From Rotaria sp. Silwood1 (taxonomy: Eukaryota; Rotifera; Eurotatoria; Philodinida; Philodinidae): 64,000 nucleotides of DNA. The notes below the pieces were generated by a model. It did not search any database. It had not been told where the DNA came from and saw only the letters and a program-made list of their open reading frames with translations. A program made the translations under genes and the position numbers. The stretch spans positions 62,001 through 126,000 of the forward strand of contig CAJNOP010000521.1 of assembly GCA_905250075.1 (NCBI GenBank), given 5' to 3'. This document shows positions 1 through 12,300 of this stretch, piece by piece (position 1 is the first letter of the stretch; every line of letters begins with the position of its first letter).

Positions 1-734
1 TCCGATTACCGTATACCGTGGTCGAGTTAACTCATCGTGATTTAGCTCTCTTCTACTTGGGCGAGTCGATATCGTTGGATAGGTTGACAATAGTTTTGTT
101 TTAAATCGATACAGATCCTTCGACAGAGGATGTAAAACCATTTGTTAATATTCGTTCTCTAAGTCATTTTCCCGAAGAGGAAGAAATTCTCGTAATGCTC
201 GGTAGCATATTTCAGCTTTAGTTAATTATGCAAATGAGAGAAAAAAGGAAGTTGAATAATTTACACAGTTCGAATGATATTGAATAATAATGCTAGTCAT
301 GATTTCGAATCTATCTACGAATCAATTAAAGGTGAAATCAGCACCGGTAGTGCGGGAAAAACAAGTCTTTTTAATTTAGGTAACTTATCCAGATCATAGT
401 TTTCAAAAGTCTCGTTCGAGTCACCATTCTCACATTGCATATACGTTAAGGAGCATCGGTTTAGTTCACAAAAGTCTTCATAACCTTAATCAGTCATTTT
501 CCTATTTACAAAAAATAGTTCCAGCGACACATCTTAATCGAATTCATAGTGAGAGAGGTGTACTTCGAGTAACGGTAGTCACAGGCTTATTTGCGATCAT
601 ACATCGATATGGATCATTATTGCCTTTACAATATGCAAATTCACATGCACTTTTATTCTTGCACATCTGACAATTCCTTTGCATTCTTCTGGTGCAGTGA
701 ATCAGGCTGGAACAAAAGATATTTGATTATAAAG
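1..734. other. No recognisable gene
   Basis: Mixed-composition sequence without a long open frame or splice-bounded coding run that I recognise on either strand. It precedes the telomere-type repeat block. Confidence 0.5.
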
Positions 735-1050
735 GATTTGGGTATGGATGTGTGGGTGTGGGTGTGATTTGCTCATCATACACCCACATGCACAGCCTCA
801 TCCTCATCCACACCTACACTCACACCCTACCCGACACCGTATACGAAATATGCGAGGGTGTGGGTGGGTGTGGGTGTGGGTGTGGTTGTATGGTGGTAAT
901 GAAGAAGAAAGAAAGGAGTTACATCCACACCTACACCCCACACCCACACGCACACCTACACCCACACTCACACTCACACCCATACCTAACACCAACACCC
1001 GCCTACACTCACATCTACACCCCATACTCACACCCACACCCTCAGTGGGT
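735..1050. repeat. Telomere-type TGTGGG/CCCACA repeat block
   Basis: Short runs of TGTGGG-like units (about 743-770 and 854-895) alternate with CCCACA-like units (about 778-838 and 922-1045), so the G-rich strand switches orientation several times. Many units are degenerate (CACACC, CTCACA, CCTACA). The 6-bp period leaves several frames open by chance, so His/Pro/Thr or Gly/Val/Cys translations here are not genes. TGTGGG is the telomere unit I recall for bdelloid rotifers; this copy is interstitial, 115 bp downstream of the eEF1A-like gene's stop codon. Confidence 0.75.
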
Positions 1051-1164
1051 GTCAATTTCATCAATATGCAAGCATTTGAGTTATTGTGACGACGACGAAA
1101 ACAGTATCAGAGCAAAGGTTAACATAAAGATAGGTGAATCATTGTTCTCAAACTGTTGTCATCA

Positions 1165-3049
1165 TCACCCCTTTTCATCTGATCCAGCTGCTCTCTTTTC
1201 AACATCCTTGATGATGCCAATGGCCATTATTTTATTCTTGGCATACACGATGAAATAGCCCAATGATGGATAATCGTGAAACTTTTCAACGCAGATAGGC
1301 TCTAATGGAACCATTTTCACTGTAGCAAGATCGCCTGATTTGACTGATTGTGGATACACTTGAATTGTTTCACTTATTTGATGATTGATTTTATCGACTA
1401 ATTCAACAAGTAGACAAGAAAAACGCGCCGTGTGACAATGAACTATAAGACGATCACCTTGTCCGATTTGACCCGAATGATTGAGCATGAAAATCTGAGG
1501 AAAAAAAATACGATATTCGGTGAAAGTAAATCAAAGAAAATTACTTTGAAAAAAAAGCCCTACATGCTTTTGTTACAGCTCAAATAAATTTTCAATTCAC
1601 ACAATAGAAACAACATCCTATCTGCATTCGAACCAGTATATTTTTGTTCAAATTTAGGCTTATTCTCAATATAAATCAGATGAGGAAAACGTCATAACAA
1701 AGCATCTATAGTAGAACGATGACTTTCTGGTTTATCATTGGTACTATTGATCACTGATATTTGTCTAAATGTACCTGAGCAATGAAGCTTGTCGTCTCTC
1801 GAGCTGGATCATTCTGTATGTCTGAACAGATGTGACCATGTCGTAATTTTTTTGCATTAATATTATTGATATTGAAGGCAATAATAGTATCTGGAAAAGC
1901 CTCTGAAAATAATCATGTTATTGGTTGATCGAATGAACATTTAGTTACCTTCTAGAGTTTCGTAGCACATTTCGATCGATCGAACAGTAGCTGTCAGATT
2001 CAATGGAGAAAAGCTAACAGTCATATTCCTTTTCAGTACACCGGTCTCGACTCGACCCATAGCTACTGTTCCGATGCCACGTACTTTATAGACATCCTGT
2101 AGTGGCAGACGGAGTGGTTTGTCCATAAACTGTTGACGCTGAGCAATGGTATCAAGAGCTTCCAGGAAAGTTTTGCAGATAACATTACCTTCTTGACGTT
2201 CTACGATCCAACCAGTAAACCAGACCATTTTGTTCGATATTGTGACCAAATTATCTCCATTCCAAGCAGAGATAGGAACAAATGCGACATTTTCCAATGG
2301 ATAACCAATTTGTTTCAAATAAGTAGACAGTTCAATTTGGATTTGATTGAAACGATTCTCGGAGTAGGACACAGTGTTAGCGTCCATCTTATTCACAGCA
2401 ATAATCATTTGCTTGGCACCCAACATATAGGCAAACAAAATTTGTTGACGTGTTTGACCGTTCTCGGAGATGGAATTCTCAAACTCACCAATACATGCAG
2501 ACACCATTAACACCACGCAATCGGCCTAACAAACAGACAAAAGATATGGTCAATATTCCCTTTCAACAATCAATGGTAGAAATCTGCAAACGTATCATTT
2601 CATACGAAAATCTTTGTTCAAGCCTACTATCAGTTTAAAAACAAGCAAGAAACCAGGAAAGGCTCCGACATACTCGAACTATATTTTTGACCATGTTGAA
2701 AACATCGCGATAATCTGGAGTGTCCATGGCAGTGATGTTGTACTTTGCACTCGCGAACCTATTCAACACCATATCGCTGGTGATAATATTTGATTGTGAG
2801 ACATATTGTTTTAATAATTCTGAAGCATGCTTGAATGGAGGTCGATCTCTCTATCAGACAACAAAAAGTTGCATGAAATTAGATAGATATAGAACGACTA
2901 ACCGTGGTGGCGGATAATTTTTCGCATTTCTCTATGGTTCGTTTGTCAACACCACCACATTTGTAAATCAATTGTTCAATCAAGGTTGACTTACCAGAGT
3001 AAACATCACCAATAATAACAATCTCAATACCAGTTTTCTCTTTATCCAT
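1165..3049 (-). CDS. Divergent eEF1A-like GTPase, five exons
   Basis: Exons (minus): 3049-2903, 2850-2674, 2525-1949, 1902-1775, 1494-1165; all GT-AG, summing to 452 aa, close to the usual ~460 aa of eEF1A, which delivers aminoacyl-tRNA to the ribosome as a GTP complex. Domain I (about 1-240), domain II and domain III (including CHTARFSC) align along their length. NKMD (153-156) and the SAW motif (194-196) sit at canonical numbers. The P-loop reads GDVYSGKS (14-21) instead of GHVDSGKS, and the switch II motif reads DTPDY (92-96) instead of DAPGH, so the catalytic His is Tyr and the Gly is lost. There is no frameshift or internal stop. It could be a diverged working paralogue or a young pseudogene; the retained frame over five exons favours the former. 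No good polypyrimidine-AG lies just before the ATG, unlike most neighbours. Confidence 0.85.
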
Positions 3050-5430
3050 TGATGAAAATCACTTGATGTTATTCGAAATTCGATGAAAGAATTGTGATAA
3101 GAAATGTATATAAAAAGAAAGCGACTCAAATGCATCAGTCTTTCACAATAGCCATTTGGAATGATGAAATTACAACTACTATGTGTAGAAAAGAAAGACG
3201 CAAATATAAGATAAATATTGTCAATAGAACGCAAAAGAATGATGAAATTATAAGTGTTTCGCAATGATTGAACTTCATTTCCGAAGACTATGAAAACAAT
3301 CGGGACGTTTTGAACACTATGACATTTGAATCATTTGAATTCGAGAATAATTTTATAAAATCCACCGTTTTAATCTTTTTCTTGCAGTGTACATACAACA
3401 AAGAGTGTGGGTCCCAAGCAGACAAAAATCGTTAGAAACCCATGAAAACATCGCAAATTTGATCTATGGTAACGTTTTGACGTATTTGCAAAAACACTGG
3501 AGATGTAAACGGAGATTTTCTAGGTATGTGTGAAATGCAAACGTACAGCTTCGCTGTATCCAATACTTTTAGCCGTTTAAATAAATTAAAGTGAAACTTT
3601 CTTAGAGTTTAAATAATAACTTAATGTTACACGCGTTAAATCAAGCAAAAGTCGAAGTTTTCTCAGTAATGGCAAAAATAAACTCTGTACATTTCTTATT
3701 TGATTAATATTCTACGTTAAAACGGAAAAGAGTCGCCATTTCTAGACTTTGATCTGAGTAAATTTGTGAACCTGTTTAATTTCTGGTATTATCACTGTTA
3801 AATCGTTCAATTGTTGTTATTTATGAATGCTTATACGGCAGGTTTTCATTGCGTTTATTTCGAAAAAACAACTCATCGTTTAAACAATTAGTTTTACTTA
3901 TGAACAAACGTTTGCTAGGATACTATTTCATTGCGTTTTTTTTCAATGAACAATTTATTGTTTAAATGATTATTTGTAGTGACATGTTAGCGTTTGCTAG
4001 AATCATGTTTTATTATGTTTTTGTACTAATCCTTACGTTTTATACGTTAAGAGTCTAGTTTCTCATTGATGTTTTCTAGAATCAAGTATTATTACGTTGG
4101 TTTCTTTGAACTTTGATGTTTAAAGTGTCAGACGCAAGTCCCTACTGAACATCTTCATGATTCATATCGTAAAGGCTATTTTTATTAAATCGATATTGCT
4201 TACTGCATTTGTTCTTCTGATAGGAATATTTTCAGCATGAGTTTTCATTACATATCTAATTTTGGACACGAATCTGTCAAAAGAATAATTATGGTTATTG
4301 ATGTAACTGGTGTGAAATGAAATCCTTCAATTCTGATTTGCGTAAATCACCTATGCTTCACATTACAATTTCCAATCTGTGATTGATGTTATCTGATATT
4401 TATGGTTAATTTTAAATCGAGTGACTGCTTAATCCTCTTTACAGATAAAAGAAATTGAATATTGTTTCTATGTTCATCTGTTGAATCACTTGAAATTCTT
4501 ATTAATTCTTGGTTTGCGCCAGGCTTTTCAACTATGGTCAATTCGGATATATGTGGAAGTTCATAATAACGTTTAAGAATTTCGCTACATGGTATGGTAT
4601 TATTAAAATATTAGCACTTGAAGAACACGATCGTTCTTTAATATATAGAAGTTAGCTGCGATCAATCGTTCAAATTATTCCAGAAAATCTGAACACATTT
4701 TATCATATTCAAATATTCCTCTTTTGATTAATATCAGGTATCAAATGTTAATATGATTCGACCCCGAAGATGCAAACGTTTAAACATGAGAAATTTTCAA
4801 TTAGATTAGACAATATTAAAATTCCGAGCAAACTTTAAATCATAATAGATTCTGACAATTGCACACACAGGTAGAGTCGTCAAAAAATGCTTATATCCTC
4901 AAGCCATTGAGAATTTCCAATTGGTCATAGGCGAATCACACTAAAGAAAGAAAGTGAGGAAAAAACTCAGGTTAGGTGTTTTTTTGTTATACAAATTCAA
5001 TATGATTTCAGATTGAATATGTGTTAGTCTAGTATAAATAAAAAGAACTGTTCGTTTTTAGAAAATATCAGGCTATATTTTACGACGTATTTTCAGGAAT
5101 TCAAACATCGATTTTTCATGTATGCTATCATTGGCTATTAAATGCGTATTCAAAATAAACTTTGGTCATTAATATAAGCATCTCGATAAATCTTAGATGA
5201 TCTAAAGAATGACGAAAAGTATAGGTTGAACATTAACAAATAAAGCTTGACAAGATAAAATTTCAACAGATGGATTTCTGGTTATATACATTTAGATGAA
5301 AGTACTATTATTATCTTGTAAATGATAAGGAAAGGATAGTTTATTTAAGTACTCTATACTGTATTAGGATATTGAAAAAAATGAAAAATATCTTTTTCTA
5401 TGTTATAGGAAAGTCTTACTATAATATTTT
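3050..5430. other. Gene-poor stretch
   Basis: No supported gene. Around 3840-4110 a degenerate tandem repeat of roughly 80-95 bp is visible through recurring TTTGCTAG/TTTTCTAG and TTCATTGCG words. Elsewhere I see only A+T-rich sequence and scattered short chance frames. Confidence 0.45.
3840..4110. repeat. Degenerate tandem repeat, ~80-95 bp
   Basis: TTTGCTAGGAT, TTTGCTAGAATC and TTTTCTAGAATC recur near 3911, 3998 and 4070, each followed by a T-rich stretch containing ATTGCG, ATTATG or ATTACG. TCGTTTAAAC/TTGTTTAAATG recurs near 3876 and 3957. The copies are strongly diverged, so the exact period is uncertain. Confidence 0.4.
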
Positions 5431-5433
5431 CAT

Positions 5434-5522
5434 GGTGTGCGTGTGAGGTGTGAAGTGCGAAGACTACTCTTCTCATCAACTAGACCCACGCCCACACCTG
5501 TACCCCGCACCCTACACCCCAC
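5434..5522. repeat. Short telomere-type repeat block
   Basis: A GTGTGCGTGTGAGGTGTG run is followed after about 40 bp by a CCCACGCCCACACCTG-type run, an inverted arrangement like that at 735-1050 but shorter and more degenerate. Confidence 0.5.
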
Positions 5523-5613
5523 CCTTTCATGTTTCAGTTATCGAACACATCCAATACTGAGTCATTTTTAATTGAAACGAGAGTGATTATTTTTTGTTTT
5601 ACTTGAGGTAAGT

Positions 5614-6310
5614 ATGTTTGCTTTCAATCGATTTGATTCGTTCTTACTCTATATCTACACCATGTCTGACGATTCACTCCGATATTCATTCTACGATCAG
5701 AAATTTCTCTATCGATGTCCATATGTTCGACTGCGATCAAACTGCGACGTAGTTAGTTATGATCAAAATTTCGCAGTTGTTGAAAAAGTGGCGACATTGG
5801 ATTATTGAGGAACTCACATATATTTTCGAAGAAAATAGTGAGTGTAAGTTTTAAGTTCAAGGTTTCGCGGCTCCCCCTCCCTCTCCCCATTACCGACCGT
5901 AGCAACTTCACCAAAAAAAGAAAAAGTGTCTATTCAAAATATAGATATAAAAAAGACAGCGTTTTCTGATAATCAATTATTATTAGAAAAGAACTATTAT
6001 CTTTTGGAGAATTTAAATATTGAGTATTTTTTTGATCAGAATAATGAAACCAAAGAAGATATGTGATTTCCACATTTCAGCCCCAAAGAGGCTGCGCTAA
6101 CAAGCTTTTTTGTTTTATTGTTGGTCATTAGTTTTGAGTCGATTCGATTCTTTTTCTCTCTAGATTGATATCAAGTATGCCGGCCATCTTCGGTGTTGGT
6201 TGCTCGACGAAAGATTTATGTATTGGTCAGTTGAAGTCATTCTCCTCATTTGCACAATTCTTGTCTCATTCTTATATGGGTGCGCATCGTTTATTACTCA
6301 TTGGTGAGTT
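5614..6310 (+). other. Coding-like segments of unknown identity
   Basis: Three stretches look more protein-like than their surroundings. 5614-5808 is an open frame of 64 codons. About 5870-6064 holds an open frame ending in an acidic run before TGA. About 6164-6303 is bounded by CTCTCTAG and GTGAGTTT and in one frame reads as a hydrophobic, membrane-like segment of about 46 residues. I could not join them into one gene and recognise no family. They may be exons of an unrecognised gene, a decayed gene, or chance. Confidence 0.2.
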
Positions 6311-9300
6311 TACATGTTTTTATAAACGCGATATAGTTTCATTTCTTCAAGTTTGAAGTTTGCGAATTTATCCAGTGGTGAGTCCGATTTTACTAAAACG
6401 ATATTTGTGTGCTTTTGTTTCGGATGCATATGTTAGCATAATATTTCGATGGTTTTTTTTCCGATGTACATAATGCATGTGGGTATCCTTTCATGATCAA
6501 GCATGGATCAAAGATTAGTTTACTTACTGTTATGTTCGAGTCGTTTTTCTTCGGTCATAACTTGCAGCTCCTTTTTCCAGTATTTATTCTCATATGATTT
6601 GTCAGTGAGTTCAGATTATGTCATGCACTAAATAGAGTTTGTTGGCTTTTATTGATGCGTTAGTCGAGGATATGTACTTGCGGGCAATATTCAAGAAGAA
6701 CTGTAACTGTTTGTCTTAATGTTTGTGTTTAAGGAGAGAATTTTTCTGCGGACTCGTTATGAGTTTTCGCTTTATCAACAACAATTTCGTCTTTTCCCCT
6801 CCTGAAGAGTCCGGTTCTGATCGCTTTTTTCTTCTAGAGTTAAGATGAAATCGATCCATTAATGTTTGAATTAGGGAGCGGTCTTATCTTCTGGAGATGA
6901 TATGCAAGTCATCAGTGTTTCCATTAGTTTGAAAACTGTGCATATCGGCTTTTTTTTTAGTTTCGTATTCCCATATAATTTGTCGGTTGAGTGGTTTTCA
7001 TGCTTAGAAATTGGTTTCCTGTTCTGATTCTTGTTTTAGATTCGATTGATCTCTTGCAGAATAAGAAAAGGTTGCTCCGTTTGGGTTCTTTTAAAGGCTT
7101 TTTCTTGTTTTCTGTTGAGCGTTAAAGGACTGTAGTGATACATGGTATAGTTTTGTTTCTTCTGTTAGACTCTTGCTGTCGATCTCAATTTGGTTAGGTA
7201 ACTCCGTTGTGTTACATGTTTCTGTTGGTTGTTCTTGCTTTTACTTTTGAACGGTTAGTTAGCGATTGGAAACAAGTTAGCATTGATCTTCAACGGACTA
7301 TTTGTGTTTCTTATTTTCGCAGTAGTTCCGTATGGGCGGCAAAAATTAGCTCTTTATTGTTCCTCCGTTTTCAATGCTGTTCTGTGCTAGTTTCGTTATC
7401 TAGGTCGTATTTCGAGGGGCTATCCTACGAGAAGGTGCTGTCTTAGCTTGTAATGCGGTTGGGTTCTCAGCAGCTTGTGGGATCTTTTTCTATAGTTCAC
7501 ATGTCCTAGGGTTGCTTTTTGCAGATTCTACGTTGGCAACGAGCGTGGATAGGAAATAAATTTTTCCAGAATCGTTATTGAGAAATTTTTGCTGATGCTT
7601 TTAGTATATCATTTTAAATTATATGTATGTTAGGGTGCATTTTCAGAAGTGAAAGTTTAAGTCCCTTTAGGCTTTAAGTACTGTATAGTATGTCGACATT
7701 ATAATCAAACACGTTATGATCATTTGCAGGATTCGCTGGGAAACAAAGCTGAAAACTTTTTTTTCAAAAACAAACTGTTTGAACGTTCTCGATTAGGGTC
7801 GTACAGTAGTAGAAATTGTTGTCAATATCTATATTTTCTGTGTGTGATGAAATCCTGATGGCGCTCTCTATTGTGCCTTGGAAACGTTCATGAACAGTAA
7901 ATCAGAAATGTGTTGCAAAGACTAATCGTTTAAACAAGCAGAGTCTTCAACAAAATGAAAAATGATCTTATGAACATCTCAATTTTCTGACCATGATTGA
8001 ATATCAATCGCGGATCCCGATTGGGAGTCAAACACGTTCATGGAAATCAAGGGCAAAATGACTCGAGAAAACTGGATGTTTAAATATTTAAGCTTTTCAC
8101 TGAAAAAAAGAGTTGCTCAAAAGCGAGCGTGTTAACGTCGAAATATTCTGGGTGTGAGCGGATGCCAATCACGGTTTCCGATTGTGAGTTAATAACTTTT
8201 ATGAATATTGGACGAGTAAACGACTTCGATTTTCTAGCAGTTGAATGTTTATGAATTGAGTGAATCAGCGAAAGTAATCGTTTTAACAACGAGTATTACG
8301 AACTGTTACTGGATCACATTCGGGAACCGCGATTGGCAGTGAAACACGGTCGAAAATAAGTTAGCGTTTAGCCGTATTTCTTGATTTTTTTTGTCTGCTT
8401 GAGATGTGAGCGATGTGTATAGAGTTGAAATAAAAAGACAAGACAAATCTAATATGTGTTGGCACTAAGAATGGTCATTTACTACTATCCTGCAAAGTAA
8501 CTGTATCTTCATGTTTCAAAAGCGATTTCCATCTCTATACTTTTTGTATCAATGGAAAGGAGATACCATTTCAAGCACATATTAATAGTTCAGAAACAAT
8601 TTACATAAATGTTTTGAAAAATGTGAAAGACAGTTAGACTTTTCATGTAAATGGAAAATGATCACCCCTTGTTGATGCATACAATTCTAGCACAAAAAAC
8701 CCACTTATATTGGAAGTTTTCAACAACTGATAAGACAAGTGACCCTTAAAACAGTTCTATGCAACATGACTCGAGCAAGTGAATGGGATAGACTTTCGTC
8801 ACTATAGCAATGATTTCGAGATAAAATATCGAAAACCTCTCGAAGATGTGCACCTCCATATTGTGGATACTTTGGAAAGGTTCCTTAGATGTCCTCTATA
8901 AAGAGATTGTACTGTATTTTATTTTCTATTGTTTATTTCATTTTTGTTGGAAAACATGTGATAGGATTTATTAAGACAACTTTATTGTAAATGATTTTTA
9001 TATAAATAGCATGTCTATGATCTTTGACATCGCACATCATATACCAATGAGTTTTAATTCTTGTTAGAAATGCAACGAAAAGATCATCCTATAAGATGTG
9101 TTCTACTAAGATAAACTATTTTATACCCTCTTAATCTAAAAAAAGATTTTGACATTTGATTGAAAATGCATTCTAAATTCTTTTGTGGTTCATTATAGAA
9201 ATGTCTTCATACACATAGAGACACAAAAAACAACATCAACAACAGAATGAAAACAAAATTTTTGGCATTCAATTACAAAATATCACAATATAAGTAAAAC

Positions 9301-12300
9301 TAAGTCTTAACTCAAGTATTTTCCGTCAGGATTCGTTACGGCACAAGTTTCAACATTACTATTCTCATTTCAAGTACAACTTGAAAAGCTTTATCCAACG
9401 GTGTAATTAGACTTCATTTAGCTTGAAATGCGTACGAAAAAAGAAATCAAGAGACCACTCTGAAATTTTCTCCCTATTTTAGCATATCTGCGACGCTCTA
9501 CTTTTGCGAACGTTCTACAAAAATCATATTTATCTATGTGAAGCATTAAGCAGACTCGGAAAATTATTCTATCGATAAGTTTTAGATGCGGAGTAAGACT
9601 AGAATTTTGAAGATGTGTTCTAGTCACTGACTAAGTCAATTTTTTCCTTGGCAATACGAGTTAGAACTAAGTTTCAACGTGGAAAGGTATATCTTTCTTG
9701 TACCTTCAAAAAAATCATCGTTATTAGGCTTAATATATTGACTCACCGTTTATTTTCAAAACTGAACCATTATTTTCTTCTACAACTATCTGTCTCGTTT
9801 CGATCCCTTGAAACAAAAACGGATCATGTTCATTATTCACAGCAAATCGAATTCAGTAGATTAAAAAGAATATCTAGCAACTCCAATACTACGTACATAG
9901 TACTAGGCATCATCAGTGACATCACTTTAAAAAGATCCATATTCATAACTTTAGTTTTTTTTTTCAAGAAACATTTCTTACATAGCTTCTCCTATTTTTC
10001 TATAGGCTATGATAGTAATAATTTGAATCGAAATAATGATTTCAAGACAAAATTGCATTCATGAACATATATTTCAATGACAACAAGCTTAAGTGTGACA
10101 TAAATCATATATAAAATTATGGTTAAAACAAAAAGTAGAATCTTCATAACAAGCTACTACATAAAAATCACACAGATATATCTACATGTATCATTGAATC
10201 TTAAAGCTAAATATTAATATTTTGGGACTCATAGATATCTGATTTTACCATTGACTAAACTCGTTGAGTTGTATTGGCAACGAGCGAAAAAATTGTATGA
10301 TTATTTGAAACATGAAAATGAGTTTTGTTACTAATTCCTGAGAGAATCCCGTATAGATATACTAGAATATAAAGAGGACAATATGAGTTACTCGATTTTC
10401 GCCACATGAGTTCAAAATTGAAAAAGAATCTGGATCCAATTGATTAGTTAACATCTCAGTTAGTGACCTAGTTGAGTTTTGGTTTCGGTGTCAATAAGAA
10501 GATAAAAACAATCACAACCACATCCAATATTGGAACATTTTCTATAACGAATCTCGACAGAATATAAGTGAATTCAGTTCTATTAGCTTCACTTACATCA
10601 AAATGGAATATGTTTGTTTCATATAAATATATTAAATTTAAGTTGCTCGTTGTAGCACACAACAATGATAACAGTCACTGACACAACCACTAAAAAAAAG
10701 GTACTGCATATTGTTGTTGCATACAGTTTGCAGTCGTAAATAATTGTATGTTGATGTTTGCTAAGCGCAGTATTACGACCGTCTTTTATTGTATCATACA
10801 CAGTTGATAACCTTTGTCAAACGGACTGAAAATTAAGTATCCTACCATTTATGATCGTTTACAATACATTCCAAACGTAACAGTCATTTATTTTTTCCAA
10901 TCAGTTTTTGGGTAGAAATAAGAGTCTAAATTACTATGCGAATTTGAAACTAATAATCAAAAACATAAATGAGTATAAGCTTTATAGATTTTCAACTGCT
11001 AAGGTCATTTTTTTTTGAGAATGTTTTTGTCTAATTTATTATCCACGTTTCTGCACTGTTATTGTCTTTTTTTCCTCCAACCAAAAACTCCGTCATCTAG
11101 AAAATTATTAAAGCATCCGACAGCAATTTTAGCAGTTACCGTTATTCATTGAAACATCGGCTTATACTTCTAATTAGTTTTTTAATACCTCGTATTACTA
11201 AGAATAAAGTACAGCTTATGAATGCGATATTAACAAATGTAAACAAACTTTCCTATCGTTTATGAACAGAACAGAGTCTTTGCAAAAAAAAAATATATAA
11301 TCTATTGCTTTCTTCTTTGAATGTCATCGACATAAAATAAATAAACATATAGATAAACATAGCTTTTTCTTCATAATCAATGTTTCATTAATAAATAATG
11401 CGTTCTCTTTTTGATTATCTACTGTACGTAGATATTTGTTTTTAGTACAAAAAATTGAATTTCCTATATCAATACTCTTTAATGATCAATTTTTTATCTA
11501 TATCTATGTCATAGAGTCATTCAGAATTTCATTTTCTCTATGAAGTACGTCATCAATTTCAATTTCTCAAGAAAGAAAATTAAAACTAAACTTCAATTTC
11601 CTTATTAAAATAAGTATTAAATTCTGACGCAAGAAAAAGAAAACAAAACCGGAACTTTTCCTCTCATATCATATCAGATAATAATAGAAAGAACAAAGAT
11701 TCCGTTATGTCTCGAATGCCTACTAATACATTACGGCTGACATTTTTCTGCTTATCATAAAATAGTACGTACTAACCTACAATTATCGGAAACTTTATAT
11801 ATATATATTATAAGAAAAATGCAAATTTTATTTTTGTAATATTTTTTTTTTTCTTCAATGAATTGATTCTCAAATAATTCAATCAAAGAGTAGATTTCAA
11901 TTTTACTCATTGATCTAAACTAAAATCTTTGATATTCTTTACTATAAAAATTTTTTCTCTAATAAAATTAGATACATGCAACGGATCGTTTATTTATTAT
12001 CTTACAAATGCACTCGAATACATAAAAAAAACTATATTAAATATATTAATTCAAACAATCAACAAATTATGAATATTATTTCTACTAATTAGACGATGAT
12101 AGAATTTGATCGACTGTTTCTCATTCTATTTCTAACATTCTAATTAATTCTGATGGATTCATATTCGTAAACAATATTTGGAGCTTGTAAAAAAAAAAAA
12201 ACCTCGATGGAAATATAAATATAGAACAAGAAGAAGAAAAAAACGGCGTAAATAATAGGGATAATAACATGAAAACAAGCGATATTGATACTAATATAAA

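Noticed and set aside
748..1258. Overlapping open frames on both strands rich in His/Pro/Thr or Gly/Val/Cys
   Set aside because: They translate a 6-bp repeat whose period is a multiple of three, so open frames arise without selection.
2133..2510. Plus-strand 125-codon frame
   Set aside because: It lies opposite exon 3 of the eEF1A-like gene, whose match to the family is unambiguous.
9648..10064. Plus-strand 138-codon frame
   Set aside because: No domain, acceptor-ATG context or family resemblance; it falls in a long gene-poor stretch. A genuine orphan gene cannot be excluded.
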